A stretch of 64,000 bases of DNA, taken from contig CALUTW010000005.1 of the NCBI GenBank assembly GCA_944323805.1, forward strand, positions 1 to 64,000, read 5' to 3'. Below, piece by piece: positions 16,805 through 26,245 of this stretch (positions are counted from its first letter, which is position 1; each line of letters opens with the position of its first letter). The notes beneath the pieces are model-generated. The model saw nothing but the letters and a program-made list of their open reading frames with translations, searched no databases and was not told the DNA's origin. Origin of the DNA: an uncultured Bacteroidales bacterium (GTDB lineage: Bacteria; Bacteroidota; Bacteroidia; Bacteroidales; UBA932). The translations under genes and the position numbers were made by a program.

Positions 16805-19495
16805 ATGGTATCACGGGACGGCAGCCCGGTAAAAATGCTTGAGATGAAACAGGAAAAAATAGCCGAGACACCGCTGATGAAGCAGTATTTCAAGGTAAAG
16901 GCAGAGCATCCTGAAGCCATATTGCTGTTCAGGGTCGGGGACTTCTATGAGACATTTGCGGATGATGCGCTTGTGGCGAGCAAGGTCCTCGGGATTGTCC
17001 TTACCAAGAGAGCCAACGGCGCCGCGTCTTCAGTGCCTCTTGCCGGCTTCCCGCACCATTCTATAGACAGCTATCTCCCGAAACTTGTCCGCGCAGGCTA
17101 CAAGGTGGCTGTATGCGACCAGCTGGAAGACCCGAAGCTGACAAAGAAGATAGTCAAAAGGGGTGTTACGGAACTTGTGACCCCGGGGATTGCTTTCAGT
17201 GACCAGCTTCTGGAACAGAAGGAGCATAATTACCTTGCCGGCCTTACCTTTGAGAAAGACAGGTGCGGGGCAGCATTTCTTGATGTCTCGACAGGCACAT
17301 TCCAGGTCGCTGAAGGGACTCTTGACTATATATCCACCCTGCTGTCCTCGTTCGCCCCGAAGGAGCTGCTTGTGTCGAGAAGCTGTGCCAGGGGAGTCAG
17401 GGAGAGATTCGGGGACGGCTATTACATATCCACACTCGATGAATGGGCCTTCGTATACGAATCATCGGTCGAGAAGCTGAAGAAACAGTTCGGGGTCGAT
17501 TCCCTGAAAGGTTTTGCGATAGACTGCTTCCCGCTCGGGGTCACATCCGCCGGTGCTCTGCTTGTATATCTGGAGCAGACCCAGCATACCGGACTCAAGA
17601 ACATATGTTCCATATCCAGGATAGACGAGACGCGGTTCGTGTGGATGGACAGGTTTACATTCCGCAATCTTGAAGTATTCAGTTCTGCTGCGGGCGGGGA
17701 AGGTGTCTCCCTGGTGTCCGTCATTGACAGGTGCTCCTCCCCGATGGGCGCAAGACTGTTGAGGTCATGGCTCGCAATGCCTGTAATGGACCTGAAGGAG
17801 CTTGATTCAAGGTATGACGTAGTAGGGCATTTCATTTCCAGAAGGGAAGACCTGATGACCCTGCAGGAACATATAGGGAATATCGGCGACCTTGAGCGTA
17901 TCATATCGCGGGCGGCTACAGGAAGGATTTCCCCAAGGGAGGTCATGCAGCTGAAACGCGGGCTCGAGCAGACAGGTCCTGTCATGTCCATCTGCAAAGG
18001 CCATGGCTCTGCCCCGCTCGATGAAATGATGTCCTCCCTTGACGATTGTTCCGGATTGCTCGGCACCCTCACAAGGACAATGGCCCCCGAGCCGGCCGCC
18101 GCAATCGGCAAGGGAGACGTGATAGCCTCCGGGGTCAGCGATGAACTGGATTCTCTCAGGAATCTTGCCAGACACAGCAAGGATATCCTGCTGCAGATAC
18201 AGCAGAGGGAGATGGAGAGGACCGGCATCACATCCCTGAAGATTAGCTATAACTCCGTCTTCGGCTATTATCTGGAGGTCCGGAATTCCCACAAGGACAA
18301 GGTGCCGTCCGACTGGATAAGGAAACAGACCCTCGTGAATGCGGAGCGTTACATAACACAGGAGCTGAAGGACTACGAGGAAAAGATTCTCGGTGCCGAG
18401 GAGAAGATATACATGTTCGAGTCGCAGATCTATGCGGACCTTGTGTCGAAGATACAGGACTGCATACGCACTATCCAGAACAACTGCCGGATAATAGCGC
18501 GGCTTGATGTGCTTGCCGGCTTTGCCGAGCTGGCTGTATCCAACAGGTATTGCCGTCCTCAGATGAATGACGGCTATGCCATTGATATCAAGGCCGGACG
18601 TCATCCTGTCATCGAGACGCTGATGCCTGCAGGGGAGGAATTCGTTCCCAATGACGTGTATCTCGACAACCGCACGCAGCAGATAATCATCCTTACGGGT
18701 CCCAACATGGCAGGTAAGTCGGCGCTCCTGAGACAGACGGCGCTGATTGTCCTGATGGCCCAGATAGGGTCGTATGTCCCGGCCGATGCGGCTGCAATAG
18801 GATATTGCGACAAGCTTTTCACAAGGGTCGGGGCATCGGACAACATCTCCCGTGGAGAGTCGACATTCATGGTCGAGATGCTCGAGACATCAATGATTCT
18901 TCACAATCTCTCCTCCCGCTCCCTGGTGCTCCTGGATGAAATAGGCCGCGGGACATCGACCTATGACGGCATGTCGATAGCAAGGGCGATAGTCGAGTAC
19001 ATACATGAATACGGACAAGGGGCCAAGACCCTTTTCGCCACGCACTATCATGAGCTCAATGACCTGGAGAACCTGTATCCACGGGTCAGGAACTATCATA
19101 TCGCAGTGAAGGAAGTCGGGAAGAATGTCATATTCCTCCGCAAGCTCAGGGAAGGAGGCGTGGCACACAGCTTCGGTATCCACGTGGCAAGGCTTGCCGG
19201 AATGCCGCGCCAGGTCATTGATTCGGCCGAGCGGACTCTGGCATCCCTTGAAAGCCAGGAAAAGGAGCAGGGGAAAGGCACCGTGTCCTCCCGCCGGGAA
19301 AAGAGGGTGCATCCGCATAATATCCGGGAAGGCAGGGTGGAAAGCGACGGGGCCCTGCAGCTCTCGTTTTTCCAGCTTGAAGACCCGCTGCTGATGTCCC
19401 TGCGGGACGACCTCAATGCGGCAGACATCAACAATATGACACCGCTCCAGGCATTTGACCTGCTGCGGGACATGAAAGCGAAGATGGGGATATAG
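16805..19495 (+). CDS. mutS: DNA mismatch repair protein MutS
   Basis: An 896-residue MutS. The mismatch-reading motif FYE lies in VGDFYETF (about residue 45), followed by connector, lever and clamp domains; the C-terminal ATPase has Walker A TGPNMAGKSAL (about residue 630), the GESTFMVEM loop, Walker B LVLLDEIGRGTST and the conserved FATHYHEL. It binds mismatches and recruits MutL after replication. Starts at 16835 or 16844 are also possible and would better match the usual length. It is a single-gene unit, convergent with the symporter gene. Confidence 0.97.
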   Translation: MVSRDGSPVKMLEMKQEKIAETPLMKQYFKVKAEHPEAILLFRVGDFYETFADDALVASKVLGIVLTKRANGAASSVPLAGFPHHSIDSYLPKLVRAGYKVAVCDQLEDPKLTKKIVKRGVTELVTPGIAFSDQLLEQKEHNYLAGLTFEKDRCGAAFLDVSTGTFQVAEGTLDYISTLLSSFAPKELLVSRSCARGVRERFGDGYYISTLDEWAFVYESSVEKLKKQFGVDSLKGFAIDCFPLGVTSAGALLVYLEQTQHTGLKNICSISRIDETRFVWMDRFTFRNLEVFSSAAGGEGVSLVSVIDRCSSPMGARLLRSWLAMPVMDLKELDSRYDVVGHFISRREDLMTLQEHIGNIGDLERIISRAATGRISPREVMQLKRGLEQTGPVMSICKGHGSAPLDEMMSSLDDCSGLLGTLTRTMAPEPAAAIGKGDVIASGVSDELDSLRNLARHSKDILLQIQQREMERTGITSLKISYNSVFGYYLEVRNSHKDKVPSDWIRKQTLVNAERYITQELKDYEEKILGAEEKIYMFESQIYADLVSKIQDCIRTIQNNCRIIARLDVLAGFAELAVSNRYCRPQMNDGYAIDIKAGRHPVIETLMPAGEEFVPNDVYLDNRTQQIIILTGPNMAGKSALLRQTALIVLMAQIGSYVPADAAAIGYCDKLFTRVGASDNISRGESTFMVEMLETSMILHNLSSRSLVLLDEIGRGTSTYDGMSIARAIVEYIHEYGQGAKTLFATHYHELNDLENLYPRVRNYHIAVKEVGKNVIFLRKLREGGVAHSFGIHVARLAGMPRQVIDSAERTLASLESQEKEQGKGTVSSRREKRVHPHNIREGRVESDGALQLSFFQLEDPLLMSLRDDLNAADINNMTPLQAFDLLRDMKAKMGI

Positions 19496-19516
19496 GAGAC
19501 GCCCTCCGGAATCCGG

Positions 19517-20860
19517 CTACAGCAGATTGGATATGAATATCGTCAGCACGGCCAGAGGGGCCATATACTTTATCAGGAAGTATACCGGTCCTGCAATCCT
19601 GCTGTTGCCTTTCAGGGTGCCGTTGTTCGTGAACTCTCCTGTGACATCGCTCTTTTTCATCTTCCATCCGGTAAAGATGACTATCAGCAGTGCCCCGAAA
19701 GGCATCAGATAGTTCGCGGACATCTTGTCGAAGAAGTCGAAAATCGAATTGCCGAGGATATGTATGCCCGAGAGCTGCCCGAAAGAAAGGGAGCACAGGA
19801 TACCGAGCACCCATGTGATGCCGAATATGATGGCGGCGGACTTTTTCCTTGACAGACGTTTCTCTTCCATGAGATATGCTACGCCGACTTCAAACAATGA
19901 TACGGACGATGTAAGGGCTGCAACAAGCAGGGCAAGGAAGAACAATATCGCTATAATCCCACCTGCCGGCATGTTTGCAAATATGAAAGGGAGGGTCTCG
20001 AACACGAGCCCCGGGCCTTCCTGAGGGTCAAGTCCGAAAGCGAAGACGGCCGGCATGATTGCGCAGCTTGCAATCAGTGCGAAAGCAAGGTCTGCCACTG
20101 CGGTCAGTGTGGAAGACTTCGCGATATTCTCGTCTTTTCTCGTATATGAGCCGTAGGTCAGCATTATCCCGAATCCGACAGACAGTGAGAAGAACCCCTG
20201 TCCGAGCGCAGCGGCACAGACCTCCGGTGTTATCATGGAGAAATCCGGTCTGAAAAGGTACATAAGGCCTTCCTTTGCCCCCGGCAGAGTGACAGACCTG
20301 ACGGCAATGGCAATCACTGTCAGGAACAGGAGCGGCATCATGATTTTCCCGAACTTCTCAATCCCCTTGTTGACCCCTCCGAGGATTACGCCTGCCGTAA
20401 GAGCGAGGAATACCGTATGCCATATGACCGGGCCCCATGAGGAAGTTATGAAGCTGTTGAAGATTGTGCCGAGCTCCTCCTTTGTCGCCCCTTGCGTGAA
20501 ACTGAATGTGCAGGACTTCCAGAGATATTCAAGAGACCATCCTCCGATGACACTGTAATATGAGACCACCAGGATCGGCGTGGCGACCATCAGGATTCCG
20601 GTCCATTTCCATGCACTTCCCGGAGCCAGCCTGTCGAATGCCCGGAATGCGTTGGTATGGCTCTTTCTCCCGACAATTACCTCTGAAAACAGTATCGGAA
20701 GACACAGTACAAACACAAGGATGATGTATACAAATACGAATGCTGCACCTCCGTATACCCCGACCATGTACGGGAAACGCCACAGGTTTCCCAGGCCTAT
20801 CGCTGAGCCGGCCATTGCAACAAGGACTCCGAATGTGCTTCTGAAATGTTCTCTTTCCAT
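19517..20860 (-). CDS. Neurotransmitter:sodium symporter (SNF/NSS) family transporter
   Basis: A 447-residue NSS-family inner-membrane symporter with about 11 hydrophobic segments, as in bacterial LeuT/MhsT relatives that import amino acids with Na+. TM1 shows the signature GSAIGLGNLWRFPYMVG, whose unwound part forms substrate and sodium sites; TM6-like GFFSLSVGFGIMLTYGSY is also conserved. The substrate is unknown. It lies 33 bp after folA and is the last gene of a long - strand operon. Confidence 0.92.
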   Translation of the reverse strand: MEREHFRSTFGVLVAMAGSAIGLGNLWRFPYMVGVYGGAAFVFVYIILVFVLCLPILFSEVIVGRKSHTNAFRAFDRLAPGSAWKWTGILMVATPILVVSYYSVIGGWSLEYLWKSCTFSFTQGATKEELGTIFNSFITSSWGPVIWHTVFLALTAGVILGGVNKGIEKFGKIMMPLLFLTVIAIAVRSVTLPGAKEGLMYLFRPDFSMITPEVCAAALGQGFFSLSVGFGIMLTYGSYTRKDENIAKSSTLTAVADLAFALIASCAIMPAVFAFGLDPQEGPGLVFETLPFIFANMPAGGIIAILFFLALLVAALTSSVSLFEVGVAYLMEEKRLSRKKSAAIIFGITWVLGILCSLSFGQLSGIHILGNSIFDFFDKMSANYLMPFGALLIVIFTGWKMKKSDVTGEFTNNGTLKGNSRIAGPVYFLIKYMAPLAVLTIFISNLL

Positions 20861-20893
20861 ATCAATTTTATGTCTTCCTCAGAAAGCGGTGTG

Positions 20894-21418
20894 TCATCTT
20901 CTTCTTTCGTATCCGGTAAATTCAAACCGGTATCCTGACTCCGGGTCGGTAAATGTCTCCGAACGGGATGTCTCTTTCCATTCTTCCGGGCTGATTTCCG
21001 GAAAGAAGGTGTCGGCATCCGGGACTGTGACATGGACATGGGTCAGCAGAAGCCTGTCTGCCATGCCGATAGCGTGCCTGTATATCTGTCCGCCCCCGAT
21101 GATGAAGCATTTCTTCCCTGTATGGTCCCCGTCTGTGGAGGGAGCCGGATAATCTCCGGCAATCCTGAATGCCTCTTCAAGCGATGCAGCCGTGACGGCT
21201 CCGTCGTACTGCCCGGTACGCGTCACTATTATGTTGGGTCTTTTCGGGAGAGGCCTGCCTATGGATTCGAATGTCTTTCTTCCCATTATCACTGGATATC
21301 CCGAGGTTGTCCTCTTGAAGAATTTCAGGTCTTCGGATATGTGCCAGAGCAGGGCGTTTCCTTTGCCTATGGCCATATTGTCGGCAACTGCCGCTATTAT
21401 GATCTTTTCCATGGTCAT
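20894..21418 (-). CDS. folA: Dihydrofolate reductase
   Basis: A 174-residue DHFR that regenerates tetrahydrofolate. Diagnostic features are IIAAVADNMAIGKGNALLWHISEDLKFF (split here: catalytic acidic residue E in HISEDLKFF), GRKTFESIG, and GGGQIYRHAI near the NADPH site. Its ATG overlaps the gldH stop codon as ATGA, which supports the start at 21418 (MTMEK) and translational coupling; 21412 is the alternative. It complements thyA in the same window. Confidence 0.96.
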   Translation of the reverse strand: MTMEKIIIAAVADNMAIGKGNALLWHISEDLKFFKRTTSGYPVIMGRKTFESIGRPLPKRPNIIVTRTGQYDGAVTAASLEEAFRIAGDYPAPSTDGDHTGKKCFIIGGGQIYRHAIGMADRLLLTHVHVTVPDADTFFPEISPEEWKETSRSETFTDPESGYRFEFTGYERRR

Positions 21419-21882
21419 TCTATGCGTTTGTCTTTCCTGACACTGAGTCCCAGCCCCCGCAGACCATGCAGCCTGTCCTGTCCAGGAATTGTGACCTGAA
21501 GCATCCAGATGCCGTATTCTGCAGGTACTGCCCCTGTCCGGTAGTCCCCGCGGTATTCGGCTGAAAAACCGGAGCGGGCCCTGAATCCCGAGGCCGGGAT
21601 ATGTACTGATTCCCGGTATTCCTTTCCGGACGGGGATATGAGCCTTATGTCGAGAGGGACGGAAAAAAGCGAGTCATTGTCCGTCCTTGTGAAGAATGCA
21701 ATGTCATATGCCGACAGGCTGTCGGACATGTCAAGCCTGAAATCATAGCGTCCTGTCCCGGCCGTATCGCCCTGCCTGATAAAAATCTCGTATCCGGCAG
21801 GTTCAGTACAGCCTGCAATGCAGCAGACTGCCATGATGCACAGTATCGGGACTGCAAGTTTCCTGTATGAAGGCAGATTCAT
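21415..21882 (-). CDS. gldH: GldH-type lipoprotein
   Basis: A 155-residue lipoprotein with a signal peptide ending in the lipobox CIAGC (Cys25). The body resembles the GldH family, first described as a gliding-motility lipoprotein but also found in non-gliding Bacteroidota, so motility must not be inferred from it alone. Family-like stretches are YDIAFFTRTD, PLDIRLISPSG and GIWMLQVTIPG. It sits between ricT and folA with 12 bp and a 4-bp overlap respectively. Confidence 0.75.
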   Translation of the reverse strand: MNLPSYRKLAVPILCIMAVCCIAGCTEPAGYEIFIRQGDTAGTGRYDFRLDMSDSLSAYDIAFFTRTDNDSLFSVPLDIRLISPSGKEYRESVHIPASGFRARSGFSAEYRGDYRTGAVPAEYGIWMLQVTIPGQDRLHGLRGLGLSVRKDKRIE

Positions 21883-21894
21883 AGTGGCGGCGGT

Positions 21895-23061
21895 CTATTC
21901 TCCTTGTTTCCCCCTGTTGTTCCTCTGTCTGTTCCTGTTCCGTTTCTGGTTGTTGCGCTTTTTCTTTCTTGTGTCGTCGAATCTTGTTATGCTGTCATCC
22001 CCGACTGCAGATACGAATTCAGGAGCGGCAGGAACAGTATCCGGCTTCAGCGATTCCGGCTTCTCCCCGTTGCGGTTCATCCGTATGATTTCCTTGACAC
22101 GTGATGCCGGAAGCGGATAGAGGTTTGCAAATGAGCCTTGCTCATAGGAGAAGTACATGGTCTCCCTGAGTATGTCCGTCTTCATCAGGTATGCTGCCCC
22201 GTCCATGAATTCAAGAGGCCCGTTCAATTTCGGGATTCTGGTCTGGGCATCCTGGTAGGCGGCAGTCTCGTAGTTGAGGCAGCATTTCAGCTTGCCGCAC
22301 TGTCCGGCCAGTTTCTGAGGATTGAGGGACAGGTCCTGGCATCTGGCCGAAGAAGTCGTGATTGACTGGAAGCTGCTGATATAGTTGGAGCAGCACAGCT
22401 CCCGGCCGCAGACTCCGAGACCTCCTATGAGCCCGGCCTCCTGCCTTGCCCCGATCTGTTTCATCTCTATGCGGATACGGAATTCCTCGGCAAAGACCTT
22501 GATCAGCTGCCGGAAGTCCACTCTTCCGTCGGCGATATAATAGAATATGGCCTTTGTCCCGTCTCCCTGGAACTCCACGTCCCCGATTTTCATTTCCAGG
22601 CCGAGCTCTGCGGCAATCTGCCGCGAACGGATCATCGTCTCATGTTCCCTGGCGATGGCTTCCTGCCACTTCTCTATGTCGAATACCTTGGCCTTACGGT
22701 ATATCTTCTTGAATTCGGTTGCAGAAGGGTCTATGCCCCGGCATTCCATCTGTCTGGCTACAATCGGCCCTTCCAGGGTAACTATCCCGAGATCATGCCC
22801 GTTTGCCGCCTCGACGATTACAAGGTCGCCGGTCTTTATGCTCTGTCCTGAAGTGTTTATGTAGATTCCTTTGCGGGTATTCTTGAACCGGACTTCAAAA
22901 TAGTCCTTGAACTGTTCCTGTCTTACGCCGGAAAGCCAGTTGTAGACTTCCTGCTTGCAGCATCCCTGCCTGTATGTACAGATGAGCTCTCCCTCGTCTG
23001 TCCTTTCCACTGCACATCCTCTTGAGCAGTCGAATCTTTTTGCCTCGTTATCTGAATACAT
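21895..23061 (-). CDS. ricT: RicT/YaaT-like PSP1 domain protein
   Basis: A 388-residue PSP1-domain protein. In Bacillus the homologue RicT (YaaT) belongs to the Fe-S-containing Ric complex that affects RNase Y and development; the role in Bacteroidota is less clear. Conserved features are the Cys-rich segments GVCGRELCCSNY and GQCGKLKCCLNYE, candidate metal or Fe-S ligands, and the N-terminal C12/C16 pair plus GCCKQ. The C-terminal 30 residues are an Arg/Lys/Asn-rich tail that may bind RNA. It is 3 bp downstream of holB, as commonly seen in Firmicutes for holB-yaaT. Confidence 0.9.
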   Translation of the reverse strand: MYSDNEAKRFDCSRGCAVERTDEGELICTYRQGCCKQEVYNWLSGVRQEQFKDYFEVRFKNTRKGIYINTSGQSIKTGDLVIVEAANGHDLGIVTLEGPIVARQMECRGIDPSATEFKKIYRKAKVFDIEKWQEAIAREHETMIRSRQIAAELGLEMKIGDVEFQGDGTKAIFYYIADGRVDFRQLIKVFAEEFRIRIEMKQIGARQEAGLIGGLGVCGRELCCSNYISSFQSITTSSARCQDLSLNPQKLAGQCGKLKCCLNYETAAYQDAQTRIPKLNGPLEFMDGAAYLMKTDILRETMYFSYEQGSFANLYPLPASRVKEIIRMNRNGEKPESLKPDTVPAAPEFVSAVGDDSITRFDDTRKKKRNNQKRNRNRQRNNRGKQGE

Positions 23062-23064
23062 TTC

Positions 23065-24195
23065 CTAAACACTTAAAAACATACGGTTGACAAGGTCGCA
23101 GAACACTATCTTGGCGTTTACATTCCTGTCTATGAGTGCAGATGCCTTGTCTATGAAATCAAGGGCCTTCCTGCAGAACCCCGGCTGCAGCCTTGCCGCC
23201 GTCTCCTTGAAAAAGGCACTTTCCTGCGGAGCAATCCATGATATCTGCTCCATGCAGTTCTGCATCATGAATATCTTTCTGATACAGTCTCCTGCAAAGG
23301 TACAAAAAGCTTTCTGTTTTTCTCTGGAATCCAGTGCCGCAATTGCATCTCCTGTCTCGAGTGCCGCGTAGAGGTCTTTTGCGAGCACGGCATTCATCAG
23401 GTCTGCGAATATGTCGAGGAATCCTGTCTCCTCCTCTTTCCCGGACAATGCGGAGAGGGCCCTGCCTACACTGCCTCCGCATATTCCCGACTGGATACGT
23501 ATCTCATCGCTGTCTTCCCCGCAGAGCCTTGCCACGGCCGTCTCGACCTCTGTCTTGTCCTGCGGAGGGATCCTGAGGCTGAGGCACCGTGAAAATATTG
23601 TCTGGAGCACTTTCTCAGGGGCATGTGTGATGAATATGAACAGGGTCTTTTCCGGCGGTTCCTCGACAGCTTTCAGGAGCCTGTTGGCTGTCTCGGTATT
23701 CATCTTTTCCGGCAGCCAGACTATGAAGGACCTGTATCCGTTCTCGACGGGAGACAGGGACAGTTTCTCAAGGATCGACTTTGCCTCTGCGACTGCGATG
23801 TTCCCCGCCTTGCCTTCGATGCCAAGAGCCCTGAACAGGTCGTTTTCCAGGAAATAAGGGTTCTTCAGGACGAGCTCCCTCCAATATCGCATGTAGCTGT
23901 CTGAAGTAGGCTTCGATGAGGAGTCCGCTTTCGGCCCTCCAGCAACCGGGAATATGAAATGCAGGTCCGGATGGATGAGCCTTGATATCTTGCCGCAGGA
24001 GGGGCATTCGCCGCATGAGTCCCCGTCATGCCTGTGGCGGCATTCGAGGTATTGGACGAATGCAAGGGCAAGAGGCAGGGCCCCGCATCCTTCATTCTCG
24101 TAGAAAAGCATGGCATGAGGCACTCTGCCGCTGTCTGCCATAGCGGTAAGCACCTTCTTGATGCTGTCATGACCTGTGATGTCGGAAAATCTCAT
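23065..24195 (-). CDS. holB: DNA polymerase III delta' subunit
   Basis: A 376-residue clamp-loader subunit of the AAA+ family. The position of Walker A is degenerate (NEGCGALPLAL instead of GxxGxGKT), as expected for delta', which does not hydrolyse ATP. A four-Cys zinc module (Cys52 and C-GEC-PSC at 61-67) and the SRC motif (IFSRCLSLRIP), which supplies the arginine finger, are present. It belongs to a long operon with the prenyl synthase upstream and ricT downstream. Confidence 0.9.
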   Translation of the reverse strand: MRFSDITGHDSIKKVLTAMADSGRVPHAMLFYENEGCGALPLALAFVQYLECRHRHDGDSCGECPSCGKISRLIHPDLHFIFPVAGGPKADSSSKPTSDSYMRYWRELVLKNPYFLENDLFRALGIEGKAGNIAVAEAKSILEKLSLSPVENGYRSFIVWLPEKMNTETANRLLKAVEEPPEKTLFIFITHAPEKVLQTIFSRCLSLRIPPQDKTEVETAVARLCGEDSDEIRIQSGICGGSVGRALSALSGKEEETGFLDIFADLMNAVLAKDLYAALETGDAIAALDSREKQKAFCTFAGDCIRKIFMMQNCMEQISWIAPQESAFFKETAARLQPGFCRKALDFIDKASALIDRNVNAKIVFCDLVNRMFLSV

Positions 24196-24211
24196 TAGCG
24201 TATCCCCTGTG

Positions 24212-25198
24212 TCATGATTTGCGCTTTCCTACAAAATATGCAAGCTCCTTCAGATAATTCTTCTCTTTCGAATCCTCCAGGACATCGAGTGCCCTGACGG
24301 CTTTTTCTATATATCTGGACAGGATTTCCCCGGCATACTCTATCCCTTTCTCTGCGTGGACGAAATCGAGGATTTCAGTCCTGTATCTGTCCGGTGCCTC
24401 CCCGATTCTCCTGATTTTCTCCCTGGTCTCCATCTCCCTTTCTTTCCCTGCATTGGCGAATGCCCCGAGAAGAGGCATGGTTATCTTCTGTTCAAGGATA
24501 TCCACGCCGGCAGGTTTCCCCGTGTCCATTTCCGGGGAGTAGTCGAATATGTCATCCCTTATCTGAAATGCCAGTCCCAATGCAATCGCATAGTCCCTCA
24601 CGGCATCCTCGCAGGTCTTGTCCGCATCGACAGAGATGGCGGCCGATACTGCAGACGCCTCAAATAGCGATGCTGTCTTGTTGAATATGATCTTGAGGTA
24701 GTCATCCTGGTCCGTGTCCCCGCTCATTGCCTTCTGCAGCTGGAGAAGCTCTCCTTCCGCAAGGTCTCCCAGGGTCTTGGAGAACAGTTTCATTACCCTG
24801 TCAAGGCCGCTGCTGCATTCCAGGATCAGGTCAACTGCCCGGACAAGCCAGAAATCTCCGATAAGCACCGACACGGACGGGCCCATCATTGACATTATTG
24901 TCGGCTTCCCCCTTCTCTGGTCGCTGTCATCAGCCACATCATCATGAAGGAGTGTCGCATTGTGCAGGAGTTCCGCACCTGCGGCATATCTGTAGCTGTC
25001 CTCATTTATTTTCCCCGGAGCGCATGCCCTGGCGGCAAGAAGGGATATTACTGGCCTGAGCTGCTTGCCGGAATTAGACAAAATCATCCTGTTGGTATCG
25101 TCCAACAGGGTGATTCTGCTGCTGAGAGCCTTTGCTATGTAGTATTGGGTCCTTTCCCAGTCTTTGCCCAGAAAGTTCTTGATTTCGTTAAGATTCAT
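24212..25198 (-). CDS. Polyprenyl diphosphate synthase
   Basis: A 328-residue all-trans polyprenyl synthase that elongates allylic diphosphates with IPP, most likely making the menaquinone side chain. The first Asp-rich motif is LLHDDVADDSDQRRGKPT and the second FQIRDDIFDYS; GKQLRP binds IPP. The residues upstream of the first motif (GAELLHNATLLHDD) are small, which fits a long-chain product such as octaprenyl, but chain length cannot be fixed by eye. It lies 43 bp after the second barrel gene and 16 bp before holB. Confidence 0.92.
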   Translation of the reverse strand: MNLNEIKNFLGKDWERTQYYIAKALSSRITLLDDTNRMILSNSGKQLRPVISLLAARACAPGKINEDSYRYAAGAELLHNATLLHDDVADDSDQRRGKPTIMSMMGPSVSVLIGDFWLVRAVDLILECSSGLDRVMKLFSKTLGDLAEGELLQLQKAMSGDTDQDDYLKIIFNKTASLFEASAVSAAISVDADKTCEDAVRDYAIALGLAFQIRDDIFDYSPEMDTGKPAGVDILEQKITMPLLGAFANAGKEREMETREKIRRIGEAPDRYRTEILDFVHAEKGIEYAGEILSRYIEKAVRALDVLEDSKEKNYLKELAYFVGKRKS

Positions 25199-25241
25199 AT
25201 TCTGCTGTCATTCATATCCCGCTTCCCGTGCCTGTCCTGTG

Positions 25242-25895
25242 TCAGAACAGCAACGCTACGGAAAGGGTAAGCCCCCGGAAGTTGCTTCCATCGCCGAAAG
25301 TACCTTCCGTGAAAACTTTAGCGGCCTGGTCTACATTGCCGCTGTCGCGATACAATGGGCCGAAATTCCAGTTGTACCGTCCTACTACCTGGAATCTCCA
25401 GATCTCTATGCCGACCCCGAGCCCCAGTCCGTATTCCATCCTTGCAAGACCTGCTGTGGACCATACATTCCTGTCATCGAATGCCTGTTCGCCGGCAACA
25501 CTGCATGCCAGATGGTTGTTCAGCCCGACTCCGATATACGGGGTCACGTCAAGGAACGGCCGGAAAAGGAGAAGGTCCGGTCCCCATTGGAAGGATACCG
25601 GAAGCTCAAGATACCCTGCAGTCAGGTCCATGTTGGCCCTTTCGATATTCCCGGCAGTCCCGATTCTCGCCCCCTTTGCATGGTATATGAGAGACGGCTG
25701 TATCGAGAAACCGAGAGGCAGCTTAAGCTGATAGGTAAGGCCGGCACTGTACAGTGTCATCGTTCCGCGGTTGTTCACGTCCGATGCATGGGAGAATGAG
25801 AAGCCGCCGATTACACCGTACCGGCTCTGTCCGCTGGCGGATGCTGCGGATATGAGCAGTCCAAGGACCAGGGTAATGGTCAGAAGCCTTTTCAT
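25242..25895 (-). CDS. Outer-membrane beta-barrel protein
   Basis: A 217-residue exported protein: signal peptide ending SASGQ, then a small barrel of the porin/OMP_b-brl_2 type with alternating strands (YGVIGGFSFSHAS, GFSIQPSLIYHAKG, YLELPVSFQWGP, GLGLGVGIEIWRFQVVGRYNWNFG in parts) and C-terminal Phe. It is a paralogue of the barrel encoded at 26246-26842; both share the order of strands and the LELPV/YLEVPV and WxFQVxGxYNW motifs. Its ATG overlaps the trxA stop (ATGA), implying coupled translation. Function unknown. Confidence 0.82.
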   Translation of the reverse strand: MKRLLTITLVLGLLISAASASGQSRYGVIGGFSFSHASDVNNRGTMTLYSAGLTYQLKLPLGFSIQPSLIYHAKGARIGTAGNIERANMDLTAGYLELPVSFQWGPDLLLFRPFLDVTPYIGVGLNNHLACSVAGEQAFDDRNVWSTAGLARMEYGLGLGVGIEIWRFQVVGRYNWNFGPLYRDSGNVDQAAKVFTEGTFGDGSNFRGLTLSVALLF

Positions 25896-26206
25896 AGCAG
25901 GGCGTCGATTTTCTTTGCGATCTCGGATTTCGGGGCTGCCCCGACCAGCTTGTCGACAACTTCCCCTCCCTTGAAGAAAAGCAGGGTAGGGATATTCCTG
26001 ATGCCGTATTTCATCGGGACATCCTCACACTCGTCGACATTGCATTTTGCCACTACGGCCTTGCCTTCATATTCGGCGGCAAGCTCCTCCACAACGGGAG
26101 CGATTGCGCGGCATGGACCGCACCATGTTGCCCAGAAGTCCACCATTACAGGCTTTTCCGTGTTGAGTATCTCGGCAAGATTTGAGTCAGTAACTGTCTT
26201 TTCCAT
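25892..26206 (-). CDS. trxA: Thioredoxin
   Basis: A 104-residue classical thioredoxin without signal peptide: active site FWATWCGPCRAIAP, cis-Pro in RNIPTLLFF and the expected C-terminal helix. It serves as a cytosolic disulfide reductant. Its position between two paralogous barrel genes suggests that the barrels arose by duplication around it, or that the gene was inserted between them. Confidence 0.95.
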   Translation of the reverse strand: MEKTVTDSNLAEILNTEKPVMVDFWATWCGPCRAIAPVVEELAAEYEGKAVVAKCNVDECEDVPMKYGIRNIPTLLFFKGGEVVDKLVGAAPKSEIAKKIDALL

Positions 26207-26245
26207 AATAATGTCTGTTTAATTTAATATGTTATTCCTTATCCG

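Noticed and set aside
17422..18231. 269-codon minus-strand frame
   Set aside because: Antisense to the middle of mutS; no motifs, no promoter.
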